Below, piece by piece: positions 25,983-34,631 of a stretch of 64,000 bases of DNA. Numbering within the stretch: position 1 is the first letter of the stretch; each line of letters opens with the position of its first letter. The DNA lies in assembly GCA_038237435.1 (NCBI GenBank), contig JBBRYT010000001.1, positions 186,001 to 250,000 on the forward strand, read 5' to 3'. The stretch comes from JACCTI01 sp038237435 (lineage in GTDB: Bacteria; Verrucomicrobiota; Verrucomicrobiia; Chthoniobacterales; UBA10450). Made by a program: the position numbers and the translations under genes. Below the pieces are notes generated by a model. That model worked only from the letters and a program-made list of their open reading frames with translations. It was not told the DNA's origin and made no database searches.

Positions 25983-26474
25983 CTAGAGCAGCAATTGCAG
26001 ATAAGTGACGTCCAGCCAGCGATCGAACTTCCGGCCGATCTCGCGAAATGTTCCGACGCGAACGAACCCTAACGACTCGTGCAAAGCGATGCTCGCCGTC
26101 GATTCTGTGCAACACCCAGCCACTAGTACGTGGTGACCAATTTTTCGCGCGCGCTCGATTAAATCCGAAAGAAGCGCGCGTCCAATTCCGCGCCGATGAA
26201 AATCCGGATGCAGATAAACCGAAACATCCGAGCTGTGACGATAACCGCCGCGCGGATTATGTGGCGAGAGAGCGCCCCAGCCGATCAGTTCACCGTCGCT
26301 TTCCACGGCGACCGCAGGATGTTTTTCGGAACGCTGCTCGAACCAGGCCACGCGCTCGGTCAGCGTCTGCGGCTCGGTGATGAAAGTCGAAGTGGTGTAG
26401 GCAATGTAATGATTGAGCAACTCTGTCATGGCCGGCGAGTCGTCTTTGTTGGCGAGTCGGAGCAAGAAAGTCAT
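25983..26474 (-). CDS. GNAT acetyltransferase (phosphinothricin/methionine-sulfoximine type)
   Basis: 163 residues with the Pat/YncA-like pattern: LLNHYIAYTTSTFITEPQT, WGALSPHNPRGGYRHSSDVSVYLHPDFHRRGIGRALL and TESTASIALHESLGFVRVGTFREIGRKFDRWLDVTYLQ. Characterised relatives acetylate phosphinothricin, methionine sulfoximine or sulfone. The adjacent cystathionine-synthase-type gene makes a sulfur amino-acid derivative a reasonable guess for the substrate. The ATG overlaps the upstream stop (26471-26474). Confidence 0.85.
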   Translation of the reverse strand: MTFLLRLANKDDSPAMTELLNHYIAYTTSTFITEPQTLTERVAWFEQRSEKHPAVAVESDGELIGWGALSPHNPRGGYRHSSDVSVYLHPDFHRRGIGRALLSDLIERARKIGHHVLVAGCCTESTASIALHESLGFVRVGTFREIGRKFDRWLDVTYLQLLL

Positions 26475-27631
26475 CGGATCGAATGTAATGCCTGGGCGAA
26501 GTCGGCCAGCAAATCACGCTCGTCTTCCAACCCGATGGAAATGCGCACGAGACTGTCGCTCACTCCCATGGCGGCGCGTTGATCACTCGTTAGACTTTCG
26601 GCCCACATCGCCGCCGGATGAACGAGCAATGTAGTGAAACCGCCAAGGCTGGCGGCATAACGGCCGAGCTTGACCGCGTGAATAAATTTCTCCGCCGCGG
26701 CGTGACCACCGCGCAATTCCACACTCAGCATTCCAGTTCCGCCGCTCATCTGCGCGCGCGCCAGCGCATGCTGCGGATGTGACTCGAGAAAGGGATAATT
26801 TACGCGCGCGATCGCCGGATGCGTTTCGAAAAATCGGGCGACGGCCAGCGCGTTGCTATTATGTCGCTCGACGCGCAACTCTAGCGTGCGCAGGCCGCGC
26901 AAGAGCAGCCAGGAATCGAACGGACTGAGCACCGCGCCGACGACGAGGTGAAAGCGCCACGCGCGTTCGAGGAATTCTTTCGCGCCGACAATCACGCCGC
27001 CCATCATATCGTGATGACCGCTTAGATATTTCGTCGCGCTGTGAATCGAGACATCGATGCCCAGTTCGAGCGGTCGCTGATTAATCGGCGTGGCGAAAGT
27101 ATTGTCGACGATCGTTATGATCCCGCGCGCCTTCGCTGTTCGCGCGACCGCTCGCAGATCAGTCAGGCCCATGAGCGGATTGGCGGGCGTCTCGACGTAG
27201 ATCAATTTCGTATTCGGCTGAAGCGCAGCGGCAAAGTTGGCGGTTTGCGCGACGTGCGTGCATTCAATTCCCCAGCGCGGAAGAATTTCTCGGAATAAGG
27301 TCGCGGCTGAGACGTAAACATTTCGTTGCGCCACGATGTGATCGCCTCTCTGCAGCACGCTCAAGACGGCGGTAAAAATCGCGCCCATGCCGGAGGTCGT
27401 GACCAAGGCCGCTTCGCCGCCTTCCATTTCCGCGAGTAACGCTTCGACCTGTTCATGACCCGGATTGCCGTAACGGGTGTAATATTCGCGCGGCTGAATG
27501 GTCTGAGAAATTTCCGCGAAGGCCGCGATCGATTCCGCTTCGAAACTCGTGCTCTGCCAGATGGGAGATGTAATCGCGTTCGTCGCAGTCCGAGAGCGCG
27601 CGCCGTGAATGAGTTTGGTTTGCGGATTCAT
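26471..27631 (-). CDS. Cys/Met-metabolism PLP enzyme (cystathionine gamma-synthase or gamma-lyase type)
   Basis: 386 residues, the usual length. Motifs: PIWQSTSFEAES, YYTRYGNPGHEQVEALLAEMEGG (cofactor-binding Tyr-x-Arg), TTSGMGAI, YVETPANPLMG, IVDNTFATPINQRPLELG, and the Schiff-base Lys in SIHSATKYLSGH. The family covers cystathionine gamma-synthase, beta/gamma-lyases and methionine gamma-lyase; specificity is not clear by eye. It is coupled to the EamA exporter upstream and the Pat-like GNAT downstream by ATGA overlaps. A one-mismatch 11-mer (26585-26595) lies inside. Confidence 0.88.
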   Translation of the reverse strand: MNPQTKLIHGARSRTATNAITSPIWQSTSFEAESIAAFAEISQTIQPREYYTRYGNPGHEQVEALLAEMEGGEAALVTTSGMGAIFTAVLSVLQRGDHIVAQRNVYVSAATLFREILPRWGIECTHVAQTANFAAALQPNTKLIYVETPANPLMGLTDLRAVARTAKARGIITIVDNTFATPINQRPLELGIDVSIHSATKYLSGHHDMMGGVIVGAKEFLERAWRFHLVVGAVLSPFDSWLLLRGLRTLELRVERHNSNALAVARFFETHPAIARVNYPFLESHPQHALARAQMSGGTGMLSVELRGGHAAAEKFIHAVKLGRYAASLGGFTTLLVHPAAMWAESLTSDQRAAMGVSDSLVRISIGLEDERDLLADFAQALHSIR

Positions 27632-28584
27632 GCAATTGCCTTTGTGCGAAAGGTCACGATCAAAGCAATCCCTGAAACGACCAGCGCACTTCCCGCGAGA
27701 AGTTCCGACGCGAGTTTCTCGCCGCCCAACCAGCTACCTAAAAAGACGGCGACGATCGGATTGACATAGGCGTAGGTCGAAGCGCGCGTCGCCTCGACAT
27801 TGCGCAGGAGCCAAAGATAAGCGGAAAAACCGACGATTGATCCGATGGCGGCCAGATAGATCATCGCGCCTAACGAGTGCAAGGAAACTGCGCTGGGATG
27901 GAAATGCGCGAACTCGCCGTGGAGCAACGCGGTGATGAGACCGAACACGCCCCCGCAGATCATCTGCATCGCGGCCATCATAAAACCCGATGTTTCGTGG
28001 CGCACGCGCACGGCGTAAAGCGACGCCGCCGACCAAAGTAATTCGCCAATCGTCAGGATGACGAGACTTAGACTCAGTTGAGGAGAAAAAGAGAACCGCG
28101 TCGGCTGCACGATGACGGCGACGCCAAAAGTCGCGAGAGCAATCCCGAACCACACCGGCAAGCGCGGTCGTCGCAAGGTTCCGCTCAGCCAACCCAGCAA
28201 CACCATCACCGCCGGAACGAGCGCGATAATGACAGCTGCCGTGCCGGACGGGATGTATTGCTCCGCGAATGTCACGCTGCCGTTGCCGGCAAGAATAATT
28301 CCGCCGCCGACGAGGGCCGCTATGCGCCAGTCACGCGCGCTCGGCTGCGGCGCGCCGCGGCCGCGCAGAAACAGATATAGTAACGATCCCGCCACGGACC
28401 AGCGCACACCCGCCATGATCATCGGCGGGATGGTTTCGATCGCGACGCGAATACCGAGAAAGGTCGAACCCCAGATCAAATAAACCGCCGAGAAGGCGAG
28501 AATGATCCGTACCGTCTGGGGACGAAAATGAAGGCGTGATGACTCGATCCGCGGCAGCGCCGGGCAAGCTTCGATTGGTGCCAT
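27628..28584 (-). CDS. EamA/DMT-family exporter
   Basis: 318 residues with ten predicted membrane helices in two EamA repeats (VYLIWGSTFLGIRVAIETIPP in the first; TIGELLWSAASLYAVR and YLWLLRNVEATRASTYAYVNPI in the second). Relatives (YedA, RhtA, EamA) export amino acids and metabolites. It heads a six-gene coupled operon and is divergent from a MocR regulator, a common arrangement for an exporter under MocR control. An exact 11-mer (27868-27878) encodes HSLGA. Confidence 0.88.
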   Translation of the reverse strand: MAPIEACPALPRIESSRLHFRPQTVRIILAFSAVYLIWGSTFLGIRVAIETIPPMIMAGVRWSVAGSLLYLFLRGRGAPQPSARDWRIAALVGGGIILAGNGSVTFAEQYIPSGTAAVIIALVPAVMVLLGWLSGTLRRPRLPVWFGIALATFGVAVIVQPTRFSFSPQLSLSLVILTIGELLWSAASLYAVRVRHETSGFMMAAMQMICGGVFGLITALLHGEFAHFHPSAVSLHSLGAMIYLAAIGSIVGFSAYLWLLRNVEATRASTYAYVNPIVAVFLGSWLGGEKLASELLAGSALVVSGIALIVTFRTKAIA

Positions 28585-28614
28585 GACCCGATTCTCCCGT
28601 CATGATCCGAAACA

Positions 28615-28681
28615 ATACAGATGCAGAGCTAAATGTTTCGATGCAGTACAGTTTGATTACCTGTCGTTCTGTATGACATAC
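28615..28681. promoter_or_regulatory. Candidate MocR operator between exporter operon and regulator
   Basis: The 104-bp divergent gap holds a direct repeat GATGCAG at 28620-28626 and 28640-28646, exactly 20 bp apart (two helical turns). It also holds ATACAG (28615-28620) facing CTGTAT (28669-28674), and a perfect palindrome GTATG-A-CATAC (28671-28681) just before the regulator ATG. MocR proteins often bind direct repeats. Assignment is by position and pattern only. Confidence 0.4.
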
Positions 28682-28688
28682 TGCTTTC

Positions 28689-30134
28689 ATGGTCACTTTT
28701 CGAATCCCCCGCGGTCGGCCGGAACCGCTTTACGCGCGCATCGCCGCCAACCTCGGTGAGCTAATCGAGGGCGGCGTCTTACGCACCGGTGATCGCATTC
28801 CATCGGTGCGCCGGGCGAGCCGGCAACATCGCGTCAGCATGGCGACCGCGGTGCAGGCATATCTTGAATTAGAGAATCGCGGCCTGATTGAAGCGCGTCC
28901 CAAATCCGGTTTTTTTGTTCGCCAGCGTCCGCAGCAACTGCTCGAGGAGCCGCAAACTTCCCGGCCCGCGCCTGGCGCCTCCGTCCACGAATCCCCCACG
29001 CTAATTTCGCGTCTCTTCGACGCCACCATGATGCGAGACGTCGTTCAGCTCGGTCCGGGAATTCCAAGCGCCAAGCTGCTGCCCGCGCAAAAACTCAATC
29101 GCATTCTCGCCTCGACCGCGCGCCGTCTCGGTCCGGCTGCGCTCGAACTCGATATGCCACCAGGTTGTTTGCCATTGCGCCGCGCACTCGCAGGACGTGC
29201 GCTCGATTGGGGTGCAAAAATATCGCCGGACGAAATCATCACCACCTGCGGTTGCATGGAGGCGCTGGTTCTGGCCTTGCGCGCGACGACTAAACCGGGG
29301 GACACGGTCGCGGTCGAATCACCGACTTATTTCGGGATTGTGCAGCTTATCGCGCAGCTAGGACTCAAGGCGCTGGAGATTCCTACTCATCCGCGTTCCG
29401 GGCTGGATCTCGATGCGCTCGAACGCGCCCTTCGCACGCGTCGTGTCAGCGCGTGTCTGGCGGTGCCGAACTTTAACAACCCGCTGGGTAGCCTCATGCC
29501 CGAGAGCGCGAAGGAGCGTCTCGTAGACATTCTTGCGCGGCGCGAGATTCCGCTGATCGAAGATGATCTTTACGGCGATCTGCATTTCGGCGCGGAACGT
29601 CCGCACGTCGCGAAAGCACACGATCGCAAAGGGCTCGTGCTTTTGTGCGGATCCTTTTCGAAATCGGTCGCGCCCGGTTATCGCGTTGGCTGGTTAATGC
29701 CGGGCCGATTTTTCGAGAAGGTAAAAGATTTAAAATGCACCAGCACGGTCGCGACTGGCACTCTGCCGCAGTTCGCGCTGGCCGATTACATGACGAATGG
29801 CGGTTACGAGCATCATCTGCGCGGATTGCGCCGCGCCTTGCGGCGACAAATGGAACAACTCAATCAGGCGGTGGCGGAATCGTTCCCGCGGGAAACGAAA
29901 ATGACGCGGCCGAATGGCGGCATTGTCTTGTGGGTGGAGCTGCCCAAGGGCGTGGATGCGCTTAGCCTCCATGCCAAAGCGCTCGCCGAAAAAATCAGTC
30001 TCGCCCCGGGCCCAATGTTCTCCGCGCGGCAGAACTTCAAGAATTTTATTCGCCTTAGCTTTGGCGAACCGTGGTCGCCTAAGATCGAACGCGCCATCGG
30101 CGTGCTCGCTTACTTGGTAAAGCAGATGCGGTGA
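28689..30134 (+). CDS. MocR-family regulator (GntR HTH plus aminotransferase domain)
   Basis: 481 residues. The N-terminal winged HTH of the GntR type includes IEGGVLRTGDRIPSVRRASRQHRVS and AYLELENRGLIEARPKSGFFV. The C-terminal fold-type I aminotransferase domain includes TCGCMEALVLALRA, VESPTYFG, PNFNNPLGS, EDDLYGDLHF and the PLP Lys in GSFSKSVAPGYRVGW. MocR proteins use PLP or an amino-acid adduct as effector. It is divergent from the exporter/GNAT operon, its likely target. Confidence 0.92.
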   Translation: MVTFRIPRGRPEPLYARIAANLGELIEGGVLRTGDRIPSVRRASRQHRVSMATAVQAYLELENRGLIEARPKSGFFVRQRPQQLLEEPQTSRPAPGASVHESPTLISRLFDATMMRDVVQLGPGIPSAKLLPAQKLNRILASTARRLGPAALELDMPPGCLPLRRALAGRALDWGAKISPDEIITTCGCMEALVLALRATTKPGDTVAVESPTYFGIVQLIAQLGLKALEIPTHPRSGLDLDALERALRTRRVSACLAVPNFNNPLGSLMPESAKERLVDILARREIPLIEDDLYGDLHFGAERPHVAKAHDRKGLVLLCGSFSKSVAPGYRVGWLMPGRFFEKVKDLKCTSTVATGTLPQFALADYMTNGGYEHHLRGLRRALRRQMEQLNQAVAESFPRETKMTRPNGGIVLWVELPKGVDALSLHAKALAEKISLAPGPMFSARQNFKNFIRLSFGEPWSPKIERAIGVLAYLVKQMR

Positions 30135-30156
30135 AGAAGCCGCTCGGAATGCGAAG

Positions 30157-30783
30157 TTATTCCGAGGCCGATGCGCGACCCGCTCTGTTTCGCCGGTAGC
30201 TGACAAAACCCAAGAAGACGAAACCAAACAGGATAAATGAGGTCGCAGACATTTCCGGCACGGCAAGAAGCGCTACATCATCGAGTCGGAAGAAATCGTC
30301 GTTGTTCACATAACGAAACTCCAGGGAGGAGATCGCGCCCGCGGCCGCAAGATTGTCGATCGTGATATTCATGTACGGATTTGTGGTGCCCAGCGCAGGG
30401 ACATTAGTCTGGGAGAAGACAGTTGAGCCGTTCCACAGCACGGCGAAAGAATTATCCACAGTTGCCGTTGGGGTCGACTTGTCGCTCGCCAACCAAAATG
30501 AGAGCTGGTAGGTCTGTCCTGTAGTCGTAGCGAGCGTCTGGAGCAACGTGCCGGGACCGGGCGAAGCGCCTAGGAAAGCGAAGTCAAACCCGCTGTGGGC
30601 GAGGGTGGGATCATTGTTAACGAAGGTGAAACCGGAAGGATCAGTAAAGGTCCATCCGGGGCTAAAACCACCGCTCTCGAAACCGCCGTTCACTACTAAC
30701 TGAGCTGACGCGGTAGATGCAAGGAAGGACAAAAACAGAGCGGCGAGGCAAGATGCCGAGCGCAGATAAATTGATCGTTTCAT
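30157..30783 (-). CDS. PEP-CTERM-type secreted protein
   Basis: The ATG at 30783 gives a signal peptide (MKRSIYLRSASCLAALFLSFLASTASA). The body begins QLVVNGGFESGGFSPGW, the start of a carbohydrate-binding/DUF642-like beta domain. The C-terminus has VPEMSATSFILFGFVFLGFVSYRRNR, i.e. a Val-Pro-Glu sorting motif (fourth position Met instead of Pro), one hydrophobic helix and a basic cluster, as in exosortase substrates. Its presence implies an exosortase elsewhere. It is probably a surface or exopolysaccharide-associated protein. Confidence 0.8.
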   Translation of the reverse strand: MKRSIYLRSASCLAALFLSFLASTASAQLVVNGGFESGGFSPGWTFTDPSGFTFVNNDPTLAHSGFDFAFLGASPGPGTLLQTLATTTGQTYQLSFWLASDKSTPTATVDNSFAVLWNGSTVFSQTNVPALGTTNPYMNITIDNLAAAGAISSLEFRYVNNDDFFRLDDVALLAVPEMSATSFILFGFVFLGFVSYRRNRAGRASASE

Positions 30784-30943
30784 GGCAGTTTTTTCGGTTA
30801 AGACGCCATCCTGCTTCCGATTATCCGAAAGCATTCAGACGTTATGCTCACGGAAGATACGCAGTTTTCAAGCCAGACCTACGAATTTTTCGATCGTTTA
30901 CCCCGCTTGACACTCGACCAACGAAAAACCTACCAATCGTCAT

Positions 30944-31639
30944 GTGAGCGAACGCGCCGATAGCCGCAACGAGCTCGATACAATGGTGGTCAACGTCGAG
31001 CTCACGCTCAGCTCGATCATTCAAGGGGTGGCGCTCTCCTTCCTGGCCGAGAATGCGAAAGATGTTTTGAGCGCCACCCATGCGGCCGCGTGGCCTTACG
31101 TCGCAGCTAGCTTGCTTATCATTTTATTGTTTTGGGTGCGCTCGTTAGTCCACACCCTTACCCTCATGCGCTGGCCGCTGGAGCTAGGTCACAACTGCCT
31201 CTACATCGGCGCCGCGCTCGTGGAAGTGCTTGGCTTTACTTGCCTAACGAGTCCTTTTCGATGGTTCGCGGTGGGTGCGCTCTTCGCCTTCTGCGTCTGG
31301 CTCATTTTCCTTTACGATTTAAAAATGATCCGGATACGCCTGGAAGACTCGTCCACTCCGAGCAGCCGTCGCCTGTACGAAGAAGTCCTGCTCGACCAGA
31401 GGCTCAACATTCGCTTTGTCATTCCGGCTATTTTTGTTTTCGAATTAATCGCCGCCTTGTTTATTCGGGCGCGTCCGGATTTTTTTCTCGCCCGCAATGG
31501 TCACCTCCTTTTTATCGGGAGTGCGGTTCTGGGGCTTTTGATTTATCTTGGGCTCATCATCCGTTCTTTTATCCATATGACGCCTTTGATTGCGGAGACC
31601 CGCGCAGAATGGCGGAGTGAATCGCAAAAACCCGCATGA
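30944..31639 (+). CDS. Integral membrane protein of unknown function
   Basis: 231 residues from a GTG. About six helices are visible (AWPYVAASLLIILLFWV, NCLYIGAALVEVLGFTCL, FAVGALFAFCVWLIFLY, FVIPAIFVFELIAALFI, LFIGSAVLGLLIYLGLII). No family recognised. Its stop overlaps the deoC ATG (ATGA, 31636-31639), so it is co-translated with deoC and could relate to nucleoside use. An exact 11-mer (31242-31252) encodes CLTSP. Confidence 0.6.
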   Translation: MSERADSRNELDTMVVNVELTLSSIIQGVALSFLAENAKDVLSATHAAAWPYVAASLLIILLFWVRSLVHTLTLMRWPLELGHNCLYIGAALVEVLGFTCLTSPFRWFAVGALFAFCVWLIFLYDLKMIRIRLEDSSTPSSRRLYEEVLLDQRLNIRFVIPAIFVFELIAALFIRARPDFFLARNGHLLFIGSAVLGLLIYLGLIIRSFIHMTPLIAETRAEWRSESQKPA

Positions 31640-32550
31640 AGACTCTCGTCCCTTCGGCGCGCCTAACGAGTGCTGTACCGACCATCGACCAAATCATGGT
31701 CGAGGAACGCGCGGCGGCTTTCGGCAAACGCAGCATCAAGACTTCCGCCAAAGTCGAAGGGCTAAAGCTGGCCATCTCGATGATGGATCTGACCACCCTG
31801 GAAGGAAAAGACACACCGGGCAAAGTCGCGTTTCTCTGCCGCAAGGCGATGCAGCCGCTTGATGCGCGCTACGATGTTCCGCCGTGCGCAGCAGTGTGCG
31901 TTTATCCAAATTTTGTTCGCGTCGCGAAAAAATTTCTGGGCGATTCCGGAGTTAAGGTCGCTTCCGTAGCTACCGCCTTTCCCACAGGCCTGATGCCGCT
32001 GCGGTTGAAATTGGAAGAGGTGCGCAGCGCGGCGCGCGACGGCGCAGATGAGATCGACATGGTGATCGACCGCGGAGTATTCCTTGCCGGCAATCACACC
32101 CGCATCGCCGACGAAATCGCCGCGACCAAAGAGGCCTGCGGCGCCGCGCATTTGAAAGTGATTCTCGAAACGGGCGAGCTACAGACTTACGATAACGTTC
32201 GCATCGCCAGCGAGATCGCGATGAACAATGGCGCTGATTTCATCAAGACCTCGACGGGCAAAATCTCTCCGGCTGCGACCATGCCAGTTACGCTCGTCAT
32301 GCTCGAAGCCATCCGCGACTTCTTCTATGCGACCGGAATTCGCATCGGGATGAAACCCGCCGGCGGCATTCGCACGGCTAAGCAAGCGCTTGCCTACCTT
32401 GTGATGGTAAAAGAAACCCTCGGCGACGATTGGCTAACGAACGATCTCTTCCGCTTCGGTGCCAGCACACTCGTCAATGATGTGCTCATGCAAATCGTCA
32501 AGACGATCGACGGCAATTATCAGAGCGGCGACTACTTCTCGCTCCCTTAG
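31636..32550 (+). CDS. deoC: Deoxyribose-phosphate aldolase
   Basis: Cleaves 2-deoxyribose-5-phosphate to glyceraldehyde-3-phosphate and acetaldehyde. At 304 residues it is longer than E. coli DeoC and closer to the eukaryotic-type length. Motifs: CVYPNFV, VATAFPTG, DEIDMVIDRG, KVILETGEL, the Schiff-base Lys in DFIKTSTGK and the second catalytic Lys in GMKPAGGIRT. It is coupled to the membrane-protein gene upstream and fits the nucleoside/pyrimidine degradation genes nearby. An exact 11-mer (31661-31671) lies near the N-terminus (RLTSA). Confidence 0.93.
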   Translation: MKTLVPSARLTSAVPTIDQIMVEERAAAFGKRSIKTSAKVEGLKLAISMMDLTTLEGKDTPGKVAFLCRKAMQPLDARYDVPPCAAVCVYPNFVRVAKKFLGDSGVKVASVATAFPTGLMPLRLKLEEVRSAARDGADEIDMVIDRGVFLAGNHTRIADEIAATKEACGAAHLKVILETGELQTYDNVRIASEIAMNNGADFIKTSTGKISPAATMPVTLVMLEAIRDFFYATGIRIGMKPAGGIRTAKQALAYLVMVKETLGDDWLTNDLFRFGASTLVNDVLMQIVKTIDGNYQSGDYFSLP

Positions 32551-32595
32551 ACGTTTCGGTAGCCTTCGAGCGATGAATCCGCCAAGCGCGCTAAA

Positions 32596-34326
32596 TTAGC
32601 CGTCCGACGGCATTGCAGGCAAGACCGGAAGATCGTCGACGCTGAACTCGCGTTGAGCGCGACGTGTCCGCCGCTGCGGCTCTTCGCGGGTCCCGGAACG
32701 CGGAGGCGAAGCGTAGACTTTTTCGGAAGAAGGCAATCCGAAGACGAGAGTTCCGTCGGGCGCGGTGCCGAGATATTGCGCGCGCACGGAGCCGCGCGGC
32801 AAGCGCGGCGAATCATTTGCGACACTCGCAACTCGCACGCGTTTGTTATTGAGACGCTTTTCGGATTTCACGACCGCTGGATTTTCTTCCGGAGGCGAAA
32901 CGAGGGTCAAAGTTTGTTTGCGTGAGGGCGGCGCTTCCTCGGCACGCGTCACTGCCGGTTCCGTCTGCGCGAGCGCAGTTTCCGCGGGCGGCGAAGCAAC
33001 CGGAGCGGGGGGGCTTTCGGATGGAGGGGCAGGTTCAGGAGCGTTATTCATTACGAGCTGCGCCGGCGGTTCCTCCGTTGGCGGAGCAGAAGATGACGCA
33101 ACCTGCGTTGAGGGTCGCGAACTTTCCGGCGCTGTCGATTGCGTTTCCCTTTGCTCATCGCTCGACTCGCTTGCGACTGAGGTAAGAAGCGGCGGATCTG
33201 TCCTCGGCGGTGTGGTGATGCTGTTGCTATCTGCCTGCGCGATCGTCGCAGATGCTCCAGCTGGCGCGCTAACGTTCTTGGCAACTGCGGCCGCGGATTT
33301 TTCCGGGACACCAATCGGCACACCGATCGCCTGCTGTTGTCCGGAGTGTCGAGCCAAGAAGACTGCGCTAACTGCCGCTAAACCCATTAACGCCGCGGCA
33401 AGTGCGAGCGGTTTCCAAGGGAGCGGGCGCCGCGGCGCTCTGTGCGGAACCGGCGCGGCGGCTTCCGATGGGAGCGGCCGGCCAAACTTGCTCGCAACCG
33501 CATCGCGTCGATCCAGCTTCGCAAGACAATCGCGAATCTGCGCCTGAAGGGCAAGCGGATCGGCCGGACGTTCCATTGGTTCGGCCGCGAGCATATGCGC
33601 GAGCAGGCGCCGCACTGCCGCGGGGATTGCATGTGCGTCTTCGATTGCAGCTGCGCCACCAACCGGCACCGCGCCCGTGAGTAAGAACCAGAGGGTGGCG
33701 CCTAACGAGTACATTTGCGATCGGAAGTCGACCGAACCGGTCTGCAGTTGCTCCGGGCTGGCAAAATTTATCGGGCCGGATGATTGGGGATTAGGATTTT
33801 CCGGCGGGGTCAGGTCCGGCGCGACTCCGACAAAGTTCAGCACCTTGATCAGTGGCCATTCGCCGTCTGGCGTCTGGCCGGGCACGAGGATAACGTTGCT
33901 CGGATTAATGGCGTGATGAACGATGCCGTGGAAGGTGCTGACACTGGAAGCGTGCACCACCTGTTGCGCGATCCGCAGGACTACGCCGACCGGCATCGGC
34001 CCGTGCGCCTTGATCCATTCATCCGCGGTGATGCCGTCAAAATATTCCGTCACGTAAATGATCTGGCCGTCGTCGATTCCGAAATCGTGCAGGACAGGAA
34101 TGTTAATGTCCTGGATCTGCTGCGCGCCTTTCGCTTCGGCTTCGAGTTGCTCGCGCACCACGCTACGCAGGGTCTTCACCGCCACTACTTGCAGCGCGAC
34201 ATCCTTGTGTTCGATCGTGTCCTGCGCTTTGAAAGTCGCTTCGCCAGCGCTGCGCCGAATGACCACGGGCAGGCCGATCGGATCGACGTAGAGACGATAG
34301 CGTTCGAGGTAAATTTTTCCCTCCAT
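32596..34326 (-). CDS. Transmembrane Ser/Thr pseudokinase
   Basis: 576 residues. Residues 1-270 follow the Hanks-type kinase fold (VALQVVAV, YVTEYFDGITADEWI, HGIVHHAINPSNVIL, KVLNFVGVA, FASPEQLQTG, MYSLGATLWFLLTG). The catalytic residues are replaced, however: VAIK Lys is Gln46, HRD Asp is Ala139 (HHA), catalytic-loop Lys is Asn141, DFG is Asn164-Phe-Val, and the Gly loop is degenerate. One membrane helix (305-326) leads to a long Pro/Ala/Ser/Glu-rich region and a basic C-terminal tail. It is probably a signalling scaffold without phosphotransfer. An exact 11-mer (33700-33710) encodes YSLGA. Confidence 0.85.
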   Translation of the reverse strand: MEGKIYLERYRLYVDPIGLPVVIRRSAGEATFKAQDTIEHKDVALQVVAVKTLRSVVREQLEAEAKGAQQIQDINIPVLHDFGIDDGQIIYVTEYFDGITADEWIKAHGPMPVGVVLRIAQQVVHASSVSTFHGIVHHAINPSNVILVPGQTPDGEWPLIKVLNFVGVAPDLTPPENPNPQSSGPINFASPEQLQTGSVDFRSQMYSLGATLWFLLTGAVPVGGAAAIEDAHAIPAAVRRLLAHMLAAEPMERPADPLALQAQIRDCLAKLDRRDAVASKFGRPLPSEAAAPVPHRAPRRPLPWKPLALAAALMGLAAVSAVFLARHSGQQQAIGVPIGVPEKSAAAVAKNVSAPAGASATIAQADSNSITTPPRTDPPLLTSVASESSDEQRETQSTAPESSRPSTQVASSSAPPTEEPPAQLVMNNAPEPAPPSESPPAPVASPPAETALAQTEPAVTRAEEAPPSRKQTLTLVSPPEENPAVVKSEKRLNNKRVRVASVANDSPRLPRGSVRAQYLGTAPDGTLVFGLPSSEKVYASPPRSGTREEPQRRTRRAQREFSVDDLPVLPAMPSDG

Positions 34327-34456
34327 AAAAAGAGCTGCGAGGACACCCAGCTCGTCGCCAACTACTAGAATCGTGCGCTGATGAGCCGGTGGGCGCAGAG
34401 TTTAGACTGGCTCCACGAAAAATAATTCAGGTCAATCTTCAAACGCGTTACTCAAA

Positions 34457-34600
34457 TTACCGTTTGCCATCGCCAACGGCGACAGGCATCGAAGCTTTTC
34501 CTTCTGGCGAGCGCTGTTGTTTTGCGAAATCGGCCTTCTCTCCGCGCCGTGTAATCACGTCGGAAACGACGTTTCCGTCACGCAACCGCAAACGCGACAC
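34457..34600 (-). CDS. Possible small protein (47 aa)
   Basis: A GTG at 34600-34598 with AGGA six bases upstream opens a 47-codon frame ending TAA at 34459-34457. The product is basic and hydrophilic (starts VSRLRLRDGNVVSDVITRRG). It occupies much of the 305-bp gap between the pseudokinase and cytosine deaminase genes, both on the same strand. I recognise no family, and it could be chance. The rest of the gap shows nothing clear. Confidence 0.35.
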   Translation of the reverse strand: MSRLRLRDGNVVSDVITRRGEKADFAKQQRSPEGKASMPVAVGDGKR

Positions 34601-34631
34601 GCCATTCCTTTAGTGGCGACAATCACCGCGT

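Noticed and set aside
24272..26474. Antibiotic-resistance island because of the Pat-like and other acetyltransferases
   Set aside because: The genes are part of a chromosomal operon with metabolic enzymes, with no mobile element or resistance signature.
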